Assembly: GCA_964601275.1 (NCBI GenBank)
Contig: CAZRMV010000005.1
Location: 124,001 to 188,000, forward strand
DNA: 64,000 nt
Reading direction: 5' to 3'
Origin: JAOZPE01 sp964601275
GTDB lineage: Bacteria; Krumholzibacteriota; Krumholzibacteriia; JAJRXK01
The translations under genes and the position numbers were made by a program. Below the pieces are notes generated by a model that was not told the DNA's origin, searched no databases, and saw nothing but the letters and a program-made list of their open reading frames with translations. Below are positions 40,173 through 49,515 of this stretch, one piece after another (position 1 is the first letter of the stretch; every line of letters begins with the position of its first letter).

Positions 40173-41752
40173 GGGTGCATCTCCTTCAAGGAGGACAGGG
40201 GTTGGGTCGGCCGCATTCCCATGGCTCGCTTGATCGTCGCCGTCCACACCAGGACGTCGTGGTAGGCCTGGATGAGATTGCTGCTCGCGGTGAAACGGGC
40301 GGCCTGCGAATTGAGGACATCCAGGTATCCCGCTTTTCCCAGTTCATACTTGCGACTGATCTGCCCGAGGGCTTTCTCGGCCTGCTGGAGGTTCAGCCTC
40401 GCCACTTCCAGGTTCTCCCGCGCCACGGTCAACTCTCCCAGGGCGGAGAGGACTTCCGCCTCGGCGCTGTGGCGCAGACCGCTGGTCTGGTGTTGGGTGC
40501 GGCGAATCGCCGCGTCGCGCTCGTGCACCCTTCCTTTGGTCAGCCAGCCGTCGAAGACCGGGATGGTCAGCGCGACCCCGGTGCGCCAGAAGTCGTGCCC
40601 GGTATTCGTCAACTCGTCGAGCTTTCGGGTGACGAAACCATAGGAGGCGTCGACGGTGAGATAGGGGTGCATCTCGCTCTTGAGGGTGTTCCTCTCGTGG
40701 TGCAGGTACTCTTCGCTCATCGCCGATTGCTGGACGTCGGGTCGACGCAGGGCGAGGGCCACTGCCTTTTCCGGGTCGATGGGATCCAGCTCGACGGTGA
40801 AACGTCCGACGAGGGTGAGGGGCGTGCGGGCATCGCGACCCATCTGGGCGTTGAGCGAGCGTCCCGCGTTGATCACGTCCTGCCGGGCGCGATGCAACTG
40901 GGGAAGGAGGTTCATCATCTGCACGCGAGCCTGCAAGGTATCCAACCCGGTTGCCAGGTCGAGGAAGTACCTGCGGCGGGTGATGTCCAGGAACTCCCGC
41001 CGGGCCTTCAATTCCGCCTCCACCGAGCGCGCCAATGCGCTGGACGCCAGGACCAGGTAGTAGTCCCGCATGGTCTGCTCGATGGTCCGGTTCTCGGTGT
41101 CGACGATGGTGAGGCTTTGCTGATCGATCGCGATGTTCGCGGCCTTGACCGCGTAGAGCACCCGGGTGGGATGGAGTTCCCAATAGAGATCGGCGCTGGC
41201 CCGCCAGAAGGTCTGGGAGGGAATGTCCTCGGGAGGTGGAATGAAGCTGCTTCCTCCGAAGAGTTGTCCCATGGCCACGGTGAAGAGGGAGTCGAAGGTG
41301 GCGTTCCCGGTGTCCACGTTGCCCCCGAATCCCCCTCCGCCGCTGAACGTCGAATCGAGGGCGAAACTGGGGTCCCGACCCCGATCGAAGCGTCCGACCA
41401 GGTTCACCGTGGGGAGTCCGTCGGCCCGCGCCTGGGTCTTCTGCGCCCGGAGTTCCGCCAGGCGGGTCCGTTGCGCCTGGAGCTGATCGTTGGCGGCCAG
41501 GCTCGCCTCGATGCAGTCCTGGAGCGTGAGGGGGCGTTCGGCGGGTCCGGGCACGGCGACGATGAGACTGTCGGTGGTGGTGATCGTCCGTGGGGGAGGA
41601 GACGTGTCCGGGGATTCTCCCGCCCCCTGCGACGGGGTCACTCCGGCCGCCATGAGCCACCCCAAGGTCACGGTCGCGAAAGCTGTCCTGGGCCATGCGG
41701 GAGTCCTCGGCCCGAAGGCGCGATGGAACCGCCGTCGGATGGATGGAATCAT
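40169..41752 (-). CDS. TolC-family outer membrane efflux channel
   Basis: 527 residues. A signal peptide (AFATVTLGWLMAAGVTPSQG) follows a basic N-terminus. The two outer-membrane efflux repeats begin with LTLQDCIEASLAANDQLQAQRTRLAELRAQ and, in the second half, with PEKAVALALRRPDVQQSAMSEEYLHHER; the closing helix has GQISRKYELGKAGYLDVLNSQ. It forms the outer-membrane tunnel of the tripartite pump. It is the first gene of the pump operon (channel, adaptor, permease) and is followed by the S9 peptidase and saccharopine-type genes. The 177 bases upstream show no clear promoter. Confidence 0.9.
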   Translation of the reverse strand: MIPSIRRRFHRAFGPRTPAWPRTAFATVTLGWLMAAGVTPSQGAGESPDTSPPPRTITTTDSLIVAVPGPAERPLTLQDCIEASLAANDQLQAQRTRLAELRAQKTQARADGLPTVNLVGRFDRGRDPSFALDSTFSGGGGFGGNVDTGNATFDSLFTVAMGQLFGGSSFIPPPEDIPSQTFWRASADLYWELHPTRVLYAVKAANIAIDQQSLTIVDTENRTIEQTMRDYYLVLASSALARSVEAELKARREFLDITRRRYFLDLATGLDTLQARVQMMNLLPQLHRARQDVINAGRSLNAQMGRDARTPLTLVGRFTVELDPIDPEKAVALALRRPDVQQSAMSEEYLHHERNTLKSEMHPYLTVDASYGFVTRKLDELTNTGHDFWRTGVALTIPVFDGWLTKGRVHERDAAIRRTQHQTSGLRHSAEAEVLSALGELTVARENLEVARLNLQQAEKALGQISRKYELGKAGYLDVLNSQAARFTASSNLIQAYHDVLVWTATIKRAMGMRPTQPLSSLKEMHP

Positions 41753-41929
41753 GCGATCGTCACCTCCCGGGGCAGTCCGGTGGATCGAGAACAGGAAGCC
41801 CCCTGGGGGAAGGAGGCGTTCGGCGCGGGCTCAAGCGAAACAAGAGCCGCAACGCCGGGACCGAAAGCCGGTCCACCTCGAGAGCGAACCGGCCCCGTCG
41901 TTGAGCTGGCTCATCCGAGCCGCACTTCG

Positions 41930-42913
41930 TCAACCGAGGAGATCGGTGACCGTCTCGCGCTCCTCGATGAGTTCATTCACGGAAACCTGCAGACGTTCCC
42001 GGCTGAACTCGTCCATCTCTACGTCGAGGACCGGCGTGGGGGTTCCACTTCCGTCGCAAGTGACCGGGATCGAGCAGATGAGTCCCTCGGGGACACCGTA
42101 ATGGCCGGTCGAGGGAATCGCCATCGAGGTCCAGCGGCCCTCCGGGGTGCCCTGATACAGCTTCCGGGCATGCTCGAGAGCGGCATTGGCCGCGCTCATG
42201 GCCGAGGAATGTCCGCGGGCCGCGATGATTTCCGCCCCGCGTTTCTGCACGTGGGGGATGAAGGTCTCCTTGAACCAGGAATCCTCGATCAGCTCGGTGG
42301 CCGGGGTGTCCTTGACCATGGCGTGGTGCCAGTCGGGGTACTGGGTGGAGGAGTGGTTGCCCCAGATGACCACGTTGCGGACATCCTTGCTCTGGGCCCC
42401 GGCCTTCTTGGCGATGGCGCTCTGGGCCCGGTTGTGGTCGAGCTGGGTCATCGCGCTGAAGCGATCGCGGGGAATCTCCGGGGCGTTCGCCATGGTGATG
42501 AGGCAGTTCGTGTTGCAGGGATTTCCGACCACCACGACCCGCACCTCACTGCCCGCGACCGCCTGGATGGCCGAACCCTGGGACACGAAGATTGGACCGT
42601 TTTCGCGGATGAGATCCTTCCGTTCCATGCCCTTTCCGCGGGGCTTGGATCCCACCAGGAGACAGAGGTCGGCATCCTTGAAAGCCACCTTGGGGTCATC
42701 GGCCAGCACGATGTCCTCGAGCAGGGGGAAGGCGCAGTCGTCGAGTTCCATGGCGACTCCCTCGAGAACCTTCATGACCGGGGGAATCTCGAGGCACTGG
42801 AGGATCACCGGCTGATCTTTTCCGAAGATCTCTCCGGCGGCGATACGGGGAAGAAGGCTGTAGCCGATCTGACCGGCGGCTCCGGTCACGGCCACACGCA
42901 TGGGCCTGTCCAT
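41930..42913 (-). CDS. mdh: Malate dehydrogenase
   Basis: 327 residues, typical of the dimeric MDH group. The NAD-binding start VAVTGAAGQIGYSLLPRIA, the substrate arginines in GSKPRGKGMERKDL, the NPCNTNC motif and the catalytic His in WGNHSSTQYPD are all present, as is the Asp of LDHNRA. It interconverts malate and oxaloacetate in the TCA cycle in the cytoplasm. The ATG has TAGGAG upstream. The gene stands alone, with the divergent 356-base region on its 5' side. Confidence 0.95.
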   Translation of the reverse strand: MDRPMRVAVTGAAGQIGYSLLPRIAAGEIFGKDQPVILQCLEIPPVMKVLEGVAMELDDCAFPLLEDIVLADDPKVAFKDADLCLLVGSKPRGKGMERKDLIRENGPIFVSQGSAIQAVAGSEVRVVVVGNPCNTNCLITMANAPEIPRDRFSAMTQLDHNRAQSAIAKKAGAQSKDVRNVVIWGNHSSTQYPDWHHAMVKDTPATELIEDSWFKETFIPHVQKRGAEIIAARGHSSAMSAANAALEHARKLYQGTPEGRWTSMAIPSTGHYGVPEGLICSIPVTCDGSGTPTPVLDVEMDEFSRERLQVSVNELIEERETVTDLLG

Positions 42914-43269
42914 GATGACTCCTACCTGAGGGTTTGGGGTTCGCTTTCCGTCGGGAACATGATTCCTGCGGTCCCGGCTGGTTCACACCCGGTGAACGCC
43001 CCGGGCGCCGGAGGATGACCGTGGTGACCTATCAACATCTTCTCCCGGCGGGAGGGTGTCAAGGTCGCGGCGCAGTCGCAGGATGCGTCGGGAGGATCCC
43101 GGAGGGCCCGGAGAGGGCGGGCCATCTCGGGTAAGGTTGGGGACGAAGCGGGAACGTACGGCCACCGGCAGGAGCAAGGATCGCTGCGCCGCGACCCAAC
43201 CCGAAGTGGGCAAAGAAGTTGCTGCGGTCCCCCGGGGGGGACACGGCAGCTCAGCCAGGGGAGAACATC
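42914..43269. other. 356-base divergent intergenic region
   Basis: It separates mdh (minus) from a lipoprotein gene (plus). It holds a promoter candidate for mdh and several GC-rich dyads. No gene or RNA is recognisable. Confidence 0.4.
43034..43062 (-). promoter_or_regulatory. Putative mdh promoter with a palindrome in the spacer
   Basis: On the minus strand TTGACA (43062-43057), a 17-base spacer and GATGTT (43039-43034). The spacer contains CTCCC-GCC-GGGAG, a perfect 5-bp dyad that could be an operator. The -10 is weak. Confidence 0.35.
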
Positions 43270-44013
43270 ATGGGTCGCATAACGCTGGCAATCATCCTGG
43301 CCGGGGTCCTGGCCGGGTGTTCGGCTTCGACCGGCGGCGTCCACCATGATCCCGAGAAGGGGGCGGAGGGTTCCGTTCTGGTCGGGGTCACCAGTGAGTA
43401 CAGCATCCGTCTCGCGGAGCTTCCCCGCTACGACGAACTCGAACCGGATTCCTCCATGCGCGAGGGCCTGGTGGCTGGGGACAAGGCGGTCCACATCGCC
43501 GTCGCCGCCTATGAGGTGAAGCCCTTCCTGGGACTGGACCTCATCGTGAACAACCGCCAGAGCGCTCCGCTGGAGATCGATCGTTCCGACGTTCGGTTGG
43601 TCGACTCCAAGGGACGGTGGTTGTCGCCGGTCGACGACTTCCCCGGCGCCGAACGATACGGTCTGCGGAGCAGAAGCTACCATCCCGATCCCAATGTTCC
43701 CTACGACGGGCTGGGTCTCTATGATCCGGAGACCGAGGCCGACGCGGTCGGTTACGCCACATCCTCCTCCTCCGGCGGCAAGGGTTCGTCCCAGGTCCAG
43801 GTGGGCAATTCCTCCCGGGTGATCGAGAGCGGGCCGGTCTATCTCGGATGGAACGAGCAACCGCCGGTGGCTCCGCAGATCCTCCGGGTGCCTGGACACG
43901 AGGGGCGGGGTTGGTGGCTCTACTGGCGCTATGACCACGAGCCGGCCTTCCCCTTGACCGCCTTCGTGACCGTCGAGGGACGCCACATGATCTACGTCTT
44001 CGACAAGAAGTGA
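43270..44013 (+). CDS. Lipoprotein of unknown function
   Basis: 247 residues from ATG 43270, after AGGGGAGAA. The signal ends in a lipobox LAGC (Cys17; LAIILAGVLAGCS). The mature part is a single beta-rich domain with HIAVAAYEVKPFLGLDLIVNN and LEIDRSDVRLVDSKGRWLSPVDDF, resembling small Ig-like or DUF4352-type lipoproteins that carry 'R-L-D-x-x-G-x-W' strands. A Ser/Gly loop (SSSSGGKGSSQ) interrupts the middle. No function can be given. It is followed 48 bases later by an HdeD-like membrane protein. Confidence 0.75.
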   Translation: MGRITLAIILAGVLAGCSASTGGVHHDPEKGAEGSVLVGVTSEYSIRLAELPRYDELEPDSSMREGLVAGDKAVHIAVAAYEVKPFLGLDLIVNNRQSAPLEIDRSDVRLVDSKGRWLSPVDDFPGAERYGLRSRSYHPDPNVPYDGLGLYDPETEADAVGYATSSSSGGKGSSQVQVGNSSRVIESGPVYLGWNEQPPVAPQILRVPGHEGRGWWLYWRYDHEPAFPLTAFVTVEGRHMIYVFDKK

Positions 44014-44061
44014 CGGAGCGGGTAGTCTCATCCGTCGTATCCTCCGACCAAAGGAGTCGTC

Positions 44062-44628
44062 ATGACGGAGACTGCCACCATCCTGCCGGAGATCCGCAAA
44101 TCCGGGAGCTGGCTGGTCACCCTGGGAGCTCTCCTGCTCCTGGGGGGGTTGGTGTGCCTGGGCCGCCCTCTCTATGCCGGTCTGGCCGTGGCGATCGTAT
44201 TGGGATGGGCATTGCTCGCCGGCGGGATCATGTACCTGGTGAGTGTCTTCACCGCGGGCCGGGCCGGACACCCGGTCCTGCGCCTGGTGATGGCTGCTCT
44301 CTATGCAGTGGCGGGGATCTGGTTGATCGCCGAGCCGGGCATGGGGCTGGCCCTGCTCACCCTCATCCTGGGAATCGCCATTCTTTTGGAGGGAATCGTG
44401 ACCCTCGTCTACGCCTTCTCCCTGCCGCCGTTCCTCGGCAAGGGAGCGATGGTTCTCAGCTCGATCCTGGGAATTGTGGCCGGGATCCTGATCTGGGCCC
44501 ACTGGCCGGAGAGCTCCGCGTTGGTGATCGGCTGGATCGTGGGCCTGCGCTTGCTCTTCGCCGGACTGACGTTCCTGTGGCTCGGCCTGGCGATCAAGAA
44601 GCTCACGTCGCTCTCCGAGCGGTCATGA
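44062..44628 (+). CDS. HdeD-family (DUF308) membrane protein
   Basis: 188 residues with six transmembrane segments in three hairpins (for example WLVTLGALLLLGGLVCLG, LAVAIVLGWALLAGGIMYL, GLALLTLILGIAILLEGIVTL). This is the layout of the HdeD/DUF308 family, linked in E. coli to acid stress. The ATG is preceded by AAAGGAG. Its biochemical role is not known. It may be co-transcribed with the preceding lipoprotein gene. About 290 bases without a gene follow. Confidence 0.85.
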   Translation: MTETATILPEIRKSGSWLVTLGALLLLGGLVCLGRPLYAGLAVAIVLGWALLAGGIMYLVSVFTAGRAGHPVLRLVMAALYAVAGIWLIAEPGMGLALLTLILGIAILLEGIVTLVYAFSLPPFLGKGAMVLSSILGIVAGILIWAHWPESSALVIGWIVGLRLLFAGLTFLWLGLAIKKLTSLSERS

Positions 44629-44918
44629 CGAGAGTTTCATCAACGAGGCCTGACACAACGAATCCGGAACGTTCAGTACGGACCCAGCGGGCATCAGGCT
44701 CTGTAGAGCACTGCCCTGTTCGCGAACGCGACGGATAACGCGCGCTCGAGACTCTCGTGATATGTCGCAATCTCCATGGGAAGATGGTGCCCATCGGGAA
44801 ACCGGGAATCCGTGCGGTCGATGTGGTCCTCAAACGGAAGCGGCCGGAATCATCACCACCCAGGCCTTCTGCCATGCTGGCGAAACGGACGACACCGCTC
44901 TTGTCGCCGCCGGCCATG

Positions 44919-45353
44919 TCATGATTCAACCGGCGGTTCCGGCTCAGGCCAGAGGAATTCGACGGGTCGTTGTACCTTCTCACCCAGGCTCTGGTACACC
45001 GGCGAGGTCAGGGCCGCCCCCTCGAGGATCCGGCGTTGTTCCTCGGGAAGTGCCCTGGGCATGGTGATGGTCGCGGTCAGGCTGGCGATCCGGCGGTAGG
45101 GATCGGCGATCATTTCCTTGACCACCTTGACCCGGGTGCCTTCGATGTCGATCCCATGGTCACGGGCGGCAATGCCCATGATGGTCAACATGCACGAGCC
45201 CAGGGCGGTTGCGACCAGGTCGGTGGGCGAGTAGGATTCCCCCTTTCCCTGGTTGTCCACCGGGGCGTCGGTGTGCAGGATCGTGTGGGAGGGTCCGTGT
45301 TCGGCCCGGGTATGCAACCCACCTTCGTAGACCAGGTTGATCTCGACCGCCAT
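44919..45353 (-). CDS. OsmC/Ohr-family peroxiredoxin-like protein lacking the second cysteine
   Basis: 144 residues from ATG 45353 (GGAAAGG 12 bases upstream); longer starts at 45365 and 45407 are in frame. The OsmC fold is clear: MAVEINLVYEGGL, SPTDLVATALGSCMLTIMGIAARDHGI with the peroxidatic Cys, and the second-half block EGAALTSPVYQSLG. In that block the family normally has a second Cys (TCPV); here it is Ser. OsmC proteins reduce organic hydroperoxides with the two cysteines, so this member may need an external thiol or may have another role. It is cytoplasmic and not in an obvious operon. Confidence 0.85.
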   Translation of the reverse strand: MAVEINLVYEGGLHTRAEHGPSHTILHTDAPVDNQGKGESYSPTDLVATALGSCMLTIMGIAARDHGIDIEGTRVKVVKEMIADPYRRIASLTATITMPRALPEEQRRILEGAALTSPVYQSLGEKVQRPVEFLWPEPEPPVES

Positions 45354-45593
45354 CGTTGTCCACATCCTTTCCAGCGTGGGTTGGAGATCTGGATCCATGG
45401 AGAACATGCCTCGAGTCGGGGCACTGGTCCATAGTCTAGTCGATTCCGTACCCAGACGCAGCGATGAGCCCAGGTCGGAAGGCCGGGCACCCGCTGGGAA
45501 TGCCGGTAGCAGACAGAGAAGCAGAATCGCTTGATCGTGGATGACTTCCGTTCATGATCGGGGCGTTTTGGACCAGGGAGAAGGGAAAAGACC

Positions 45594-46214
45594 ATGGGTA
45601 CTGAGAGAGCACGGAAGCGTGACGATTCCGGGACGGCGGTGGGTCGGCGCGAGGCCCTGTTCCGGATGCTGGACGCCCACGTCCCCGCCGAGGATCTCGA
45701 AGCCGAACACCTGCACCGGATGCACGAACTCCTCGCGAGCGCGGACGATCCCTTCTCGCGTTGTCATTTCACGCCAGGACACTTCACCGCCAGCGCCTTC
45801 GTGCTCGATCCCGGACAAGAAGCATTGTTGTTCATCCATCATTCCAAGCTGCACCGCTGGCTCCAGCCGGGAGGTCACGTCGACCCCGGCGACCCGGACG
45901 TCATCGCGGCAGCACGGCGGGAAGTGCGGGAGGAAACCGGCGTAGAAGAACTGAAGCAGATCAGCGATGGGCTCCTGGATGTCGACGTACACCACATCCC
46001 TCTGCGGGCGGCCCGGGAGGGGCGTTCGGCCGAGCCGGCGCACGAACATTTCGATCTGCGGTTCCTGTTCGTCGCCGCCTCGAGTCGACTGGCGGCGGCC
46101 AGCGACGCGCTCGATGCACGGTGGGTTCCCTTCGCAAAGATCGCCGCCTTGGCATCGGACGAGTCGGTGCGGAGGGCGGTGCGGAAACTGAGGGCACGGT
46201 TCGGGTCTCTGTGA
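45594..46214 (+). CDS. Nudix hydrolase
   Basis: 206 residues. The Nudix box is GHVDPGD...REVREETGV, with Asp in place of the usual first Glu at position 7 and the catalytic REVREE intact. It is preceded by the beta strand HFTASAFVLDPGQEALLFIHHSKLHRWLQPGG. The DVDVHHIP...HEHFDLRFLFVA region is typical of Nudix proteins that cleave nucleoside diphosphate derivatives. It should hydrolyse an NDP-X substrate in the cytoplasm; the substrate is unknown. The ATG is preceded by AGGGAAAAG. It converges with the dnaE-type gene, 52 bases apart. Confidence 0.88.
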   Translation: MGTERARKRDDSGTAVGRREALFRMLDAHVPAEDLEAEHLHRMHELLASADDPFSRCHFTPGHFTASAFVLDPGQEALLFIHHSKLHRWLQPGGHVDPGDPDVIAAARREVREETGVEELKQISDGLLDVDVHHIPLRAAREGRSAEPAHEHFDLRFLFVAASSRLAAASDALDARWVPFAKIAALASDESVRRAVRKLRARFGSL

Positions 46215-46266
46215 CGTCGATGATATCCCGGCGTCGCGGTCGGGTTCCTGGCAGCAGCGGGAGAGG

Positions 46267-49200
46267 TCATCCCAGCAACTCCACCTTGTCGGCGGTCACG
46301 GTGATGCTGCCGTGGTCGTCTTCCACCCGGCCGGTGACAAGATAGGGCCCGCGGGTGAGCAATACGTGTCCCCAGCGGCGGTAGGCCTCCGGGAACAAGG
46401 TCACCTCGATGAGATCGGTTTCGTCCTCGAGACTCAGGAACTTCATCGGCTGGCCGGTGCGGCGGACCACGGTACTCTTGGTGGTGACCAGCATGCCGGC
46501 CACCTGGACCCTCCGACCCACATGGCTGGCGATTTCCCGAGCGGGAAGCACTCCTCTTGTGTCGAGGTAGGAACGCAGCATCCCCATGGGATGCCGGCTC
46601 GCGCTGAGATCGAGCCCTTCCTGCTCGAACCGCAGACGCTGGCGGACGCTCCAGTCGGGAATGCGCGGTACGATGGAAGTGTCTTGCCCGGCGGTCATCG
46701 CGTGTTCGGGAAAGAGCGTGGCCACACCACCCGCGCGGGAAACCGCAACGGTCTTCTCACCGCGATGACGCCGCCGTTGACGCCGCAGGATCTTGTGTTT
46801 CCACAACAGTTCGGGACGGCTGAGTTCGAAGCAATCCATCGCGCCCACGCGGATGAGTGCAGCGATCTCGTCCTCGGCGGCCTCCGGAACCCGGCGCAGG
46901 AGGTCGCCGAGTGAAACAAAGAAGCCGTGCCTCTCCCGCTCGCGCACGAGGGCCTTCATGGTGCGGGTGGAGAGTCCCTTCACCTGCATGAGGCCGATGC
47001 GTAGCTCGTCATCGTGGCCGGTGAAGACAATCTCGCTGTGGTTGATGTCGGGAAGGAGGATCTTCAGCCCGAGCCTCCGTGCTTCCTCCAGGTAGGCGCT
47101 CGCGTGGTAATAGCCGCCCTGGTTGCTCAGGACCGCGGCCATGAACTCGGCTGGCCAGTGGCATTTCAGGTAGACGGCCTGGAAGCTCACCACCGCGTAG
47201 GCGGCCGAGTGGGCCTTGCAGAAGGCGTAACCGGCGAAGCTCTCCATCTGGCGCCAGATCTCTGCGGCGATCTTGTCGTCGATGCCGCGCTGTCGCGCGC
47301 CATCCAGGAACTTCTTCTTCAGCGAGAGGAATTGCTCGGTGCTGCCCTTGAAGCTCATGGCGCGGCGCATGAGATCGGCTTCACCCAGACTGAGTCCGCC
47401 GATGACGTGGGCCACCCGCATCACGTCCTCCTGGTAGACCATCACGCCGTAGGTCTCGTCGAGGAAGGACAGGTCGGGATGCAGACGTTGCGGCGCTTCC
47501 AACCCAAGGTGCGCCTGCACGAAACGGCGCATCATGCCGCTGTCGCTGGGACCGGGACGAATGAGCGAGGAGGCGGCGACCACCAGGGGGAAGGTGTCGG
47601 CTTGCAGTTTGCGCAGAAGGGCGCGCATGCCCGGCGATTCCACGTAGAAGCAACCCATGGTCTCGCCGCGAGCCATGGCGCGCCGGGTGGCGGGATCGTC
47701 GGCATGATCCCGTTGCAGGTCGATGCGACGGCCGGTGTTGCGGCAGACGGCTTCGACGGTGTCGGCCACCACGGACAATCCGCGTTGGGCGAGCAGATCG
47801 ATCTTCACCAGGCCGACGTCTTCCATCGAATACATATCGAGTTGGGTGATGATGAAGCCCTTGCGGGACCACTGCAGGGGAAAGAGGTCGGTGAGGGGTG
47901 CACGGCCGATGACGACGCCGCCGGCGTGGATGCCCATGTGACGGGGGAATCCTTCGAGCGAAAGGCCCACCTCGAGGATGCTGCGCCAGGGTTCCTCGTG
48001 GAGGGGCAGGTCGCGGGCCTCGGGGATGCGTTGTTGCCAGCTCTCGAGGTCCTGCAGGCTGCGGTGGGGGAGGCGATCGGTGATGGGAGTGATCTCGCGG
48101 TCGCTCAGGCCGAGGGTCCTGGCCACTTCACGCACCCCGCTGCGCGCGGCAAAGGTCGAGAGGGTACCGATCATGGCGACGCGGTCCGGTCCGTGGCGAT
48201 CGTAGACGTAGCGCAGGACCTTGTCGCGCCGACGCCAACAGAAGTCGAGATCGATATCGGGCGGGGAGACGCGTTCGGGGTTGAGAAAGCGCTGGAAGAA
48301 GAGGTCGTGGGCGAGAGGATCGATGTTGGTGATGCCCAGCACGTAGCAGAGCAGGCTGTTGGCGGCCGAACCGCGGCCCACCACCGGGATGCCTTCCTCG
48401 TGGGCGAAGCGCGCGATGTCCCATACCACCAGAAGGTATTCGGCGAAACCCAGGCGATCGACCACCCGCATCTCCTCCTGGAGACGGTCCATGGCCTTCG
48501 GGGGAATGGGTTGATAGCGCCGGGCGAGGCCGTCGAAGGCGATCTTCCACAGGCGGCTCTCGGGAGTCTCGCCCTTCGGGAGGGGGAATTCGGGGTAGGT
48601 CCACTCTCCCAGCTGCATCTGGAACGTGCAGGCGTCGGCGAGTTCACCGGTAGCGCGGACGGCTTCGGGGAATTCGTCGAAGAGTCGTGCCATTTCCTCG
48701 GGAGGGCGCAGCCAGGCCCCTTCGGGAGCGAGGTCCCGGGCGGCGACACCGGCGAGGGCGCCGCGGGTGCGGATGGCGCTGAGTACGCGCTGGGTCAGCA
48801 GGTCCTCGGGGTGGGCGAACCAGACCTCGCCGCTGGCCACCGTCGGCAGGCCGAGGCTTCGGGCGAGCTGGTCGAGCCGGCGCAAACGGCGGCGATTGGG
48901 CACCCGCGGGGCACGGCGCCAGATCTCCAGCGCCTCCAAAGGAGCCTTGGGTCCGGCCAGGCGCTCGGGCTGGTGGATGCACTCCTGCCAGGAGAGGAGG
49001 ACGTGGAGAGGGGAAGGTTCGCTTCCCTGCGGGGTCAGCGGCGCTCCGATTCGCAACAGGGCCGGGTCGTCACTCAGCACGAAGAGATCGCGCGGGTGCT
49101 CGAGCAGGAGCTGCCGGACGGCGGCGGCCAGGTCGAAATCGGACCGGAGCTGGCGCAGGCTGGCGGTGCGGCAGATCGCGGCCCAGCCCTGGGCGTTGCG

Positions 49201-49515
49201 GGCGAGCAACACCGCGCGCTTCCGTGGGCCGCGCAAGGGGCCGGTGGGTACGTGGGAGAGGGCGGTGCAACGACTGCCCTCGGGATCGAGGGGGGGGGCG
49301 CCGGTGAGTTCGATCCCGTGGATGGGAGTGATCCCGGCCTCCGCGCAGGCCTTCTGGAACACCACGTTGCCCCAGGCGCCGTTCACATCGGTCAACGCCA
49401 GGTGGCTCTGTCCCGACCCGGCCGCGGCCTCGACCAGGTCCCGGGGAGAGGAGGCGCCCGCGAGCATGGTGTAGTGGCTATGCACATGGAGATGGACGAA
49501 GGAGGCGTGGGACAT
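46267..49515 (-). CDS. DnaE-type DNA polymerase III alpha subunit, short/error-prone type
   Basis: 1082 residues. The PHP domain opens with FVHLHVHSHYTMLAGASSP. The polymerase palm has the catalytic acidic motif PPDIDLDF and the upstream block VGRGSAANSLLCYVLGI; the fingers include ESPGMRALLRKLQ, SLIRPGPSDSGMM and YQEDVMRVAHVIGG. A C-terminal OB domain is present (VQVAGMLVTTKSTVVRRTGQPMKFLSLEDE), and the protein ends soon after it, so no tau-binding tail is seen. The length and truncated end fit the DnaE2/ImuC group used in mutagenic repair, although this subgroup differs from the classic one. No imuA/imuB or lexA gene is adjacent. The start at 49515 is backed by an immediate match to the PHP domain. 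Confidence 0.85.
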   Translation of the reverse strand: MSHASFVHLHVHSHYTMLAGASSPRDLVEAAAGSGQSHLALTDVNGAWGNVVFQKACAEAGITPIHGIELTGAPPLDPEGSRCTALSHVPTGPLRGPRKRAVLLARNAQGWAAICRTASLRQLRSDFDLAAAVRQLLLEHPRDLFVLSDDPALLRIGAPLTPQGSEPSPLHVLLSWQECIHQPERLAGPKAPLEALEIWRRAPRVPNRRRLRRLDQLARSLGLPTVASGEVWFAHPEDLLTQRVLSAIRTRGALAGVAARDLAPEGAWLRPPEEMARLFDEFPEAVRATGELADACTFQMQLGEWTYPEFPLPKGETPESRLWKIAFDGLARRYQPIPPKAMDRLQEEMRVVDRLGFAEYLLVVWDIARFAHEEGIPVVGRGSAANSLLCYVLGITNIDPLAHDLFFQRFLNPERVSPPDIDLDFCWRRRDKVLRYVYDRHGPDRVAMIGTLSTFAARSGVREVARTLGLSDREITPITDRLPHRSLQDLESWQQRIPEARDLPLHEEPWRSILEVGLSLEGFPRHMGIHAGGVVIGRAPLTDLFPLQWSRKGFIITQLDMYSMEDVGLVKIDLLAQRGLSVVADTVEAVCRNTGRRIDLQRDHADDPATRRAMARGETMGCFYVESPGMRALLRKLQADTFPLVVAASSLIRPGPSDSGMMRRFVQAHLGLEAPQRLHPDLSFLDETYGVMVYQEDVMRVAHVIGGLSLGEADLMRRAMSFKGSTEQFLSLKKKFLDGARQRGIDDKIAAEIWRQMESFAGYAFCKAHSAAYAVVSFQAVYLKCHWPAEFMAAVLSNQGGYYHASAYLEEARRLGLKILLPDINHSEIVFTGHDDELRIGLMQVKGLSTRTMKALVRERERHGFFVSLGDLLRRVPEAAEDEIAALIRVGAMDCFELSRPELLWKHKILRRQRRRHRGEKTVAVSRAGGVATLFPEHAMTAGQDTSIVPRIPDWSVRQRLRFEQEGLDLSASRHPMGMLRSYLDTRGVLPAREIASHVGRRVQVAGMLVTTKSTVVRRTGQPMKFLSLEDETDLIEVTLFPEAYRRWGHVLLTRGPYLVTGRVEDDHGSITVTADKVELLG

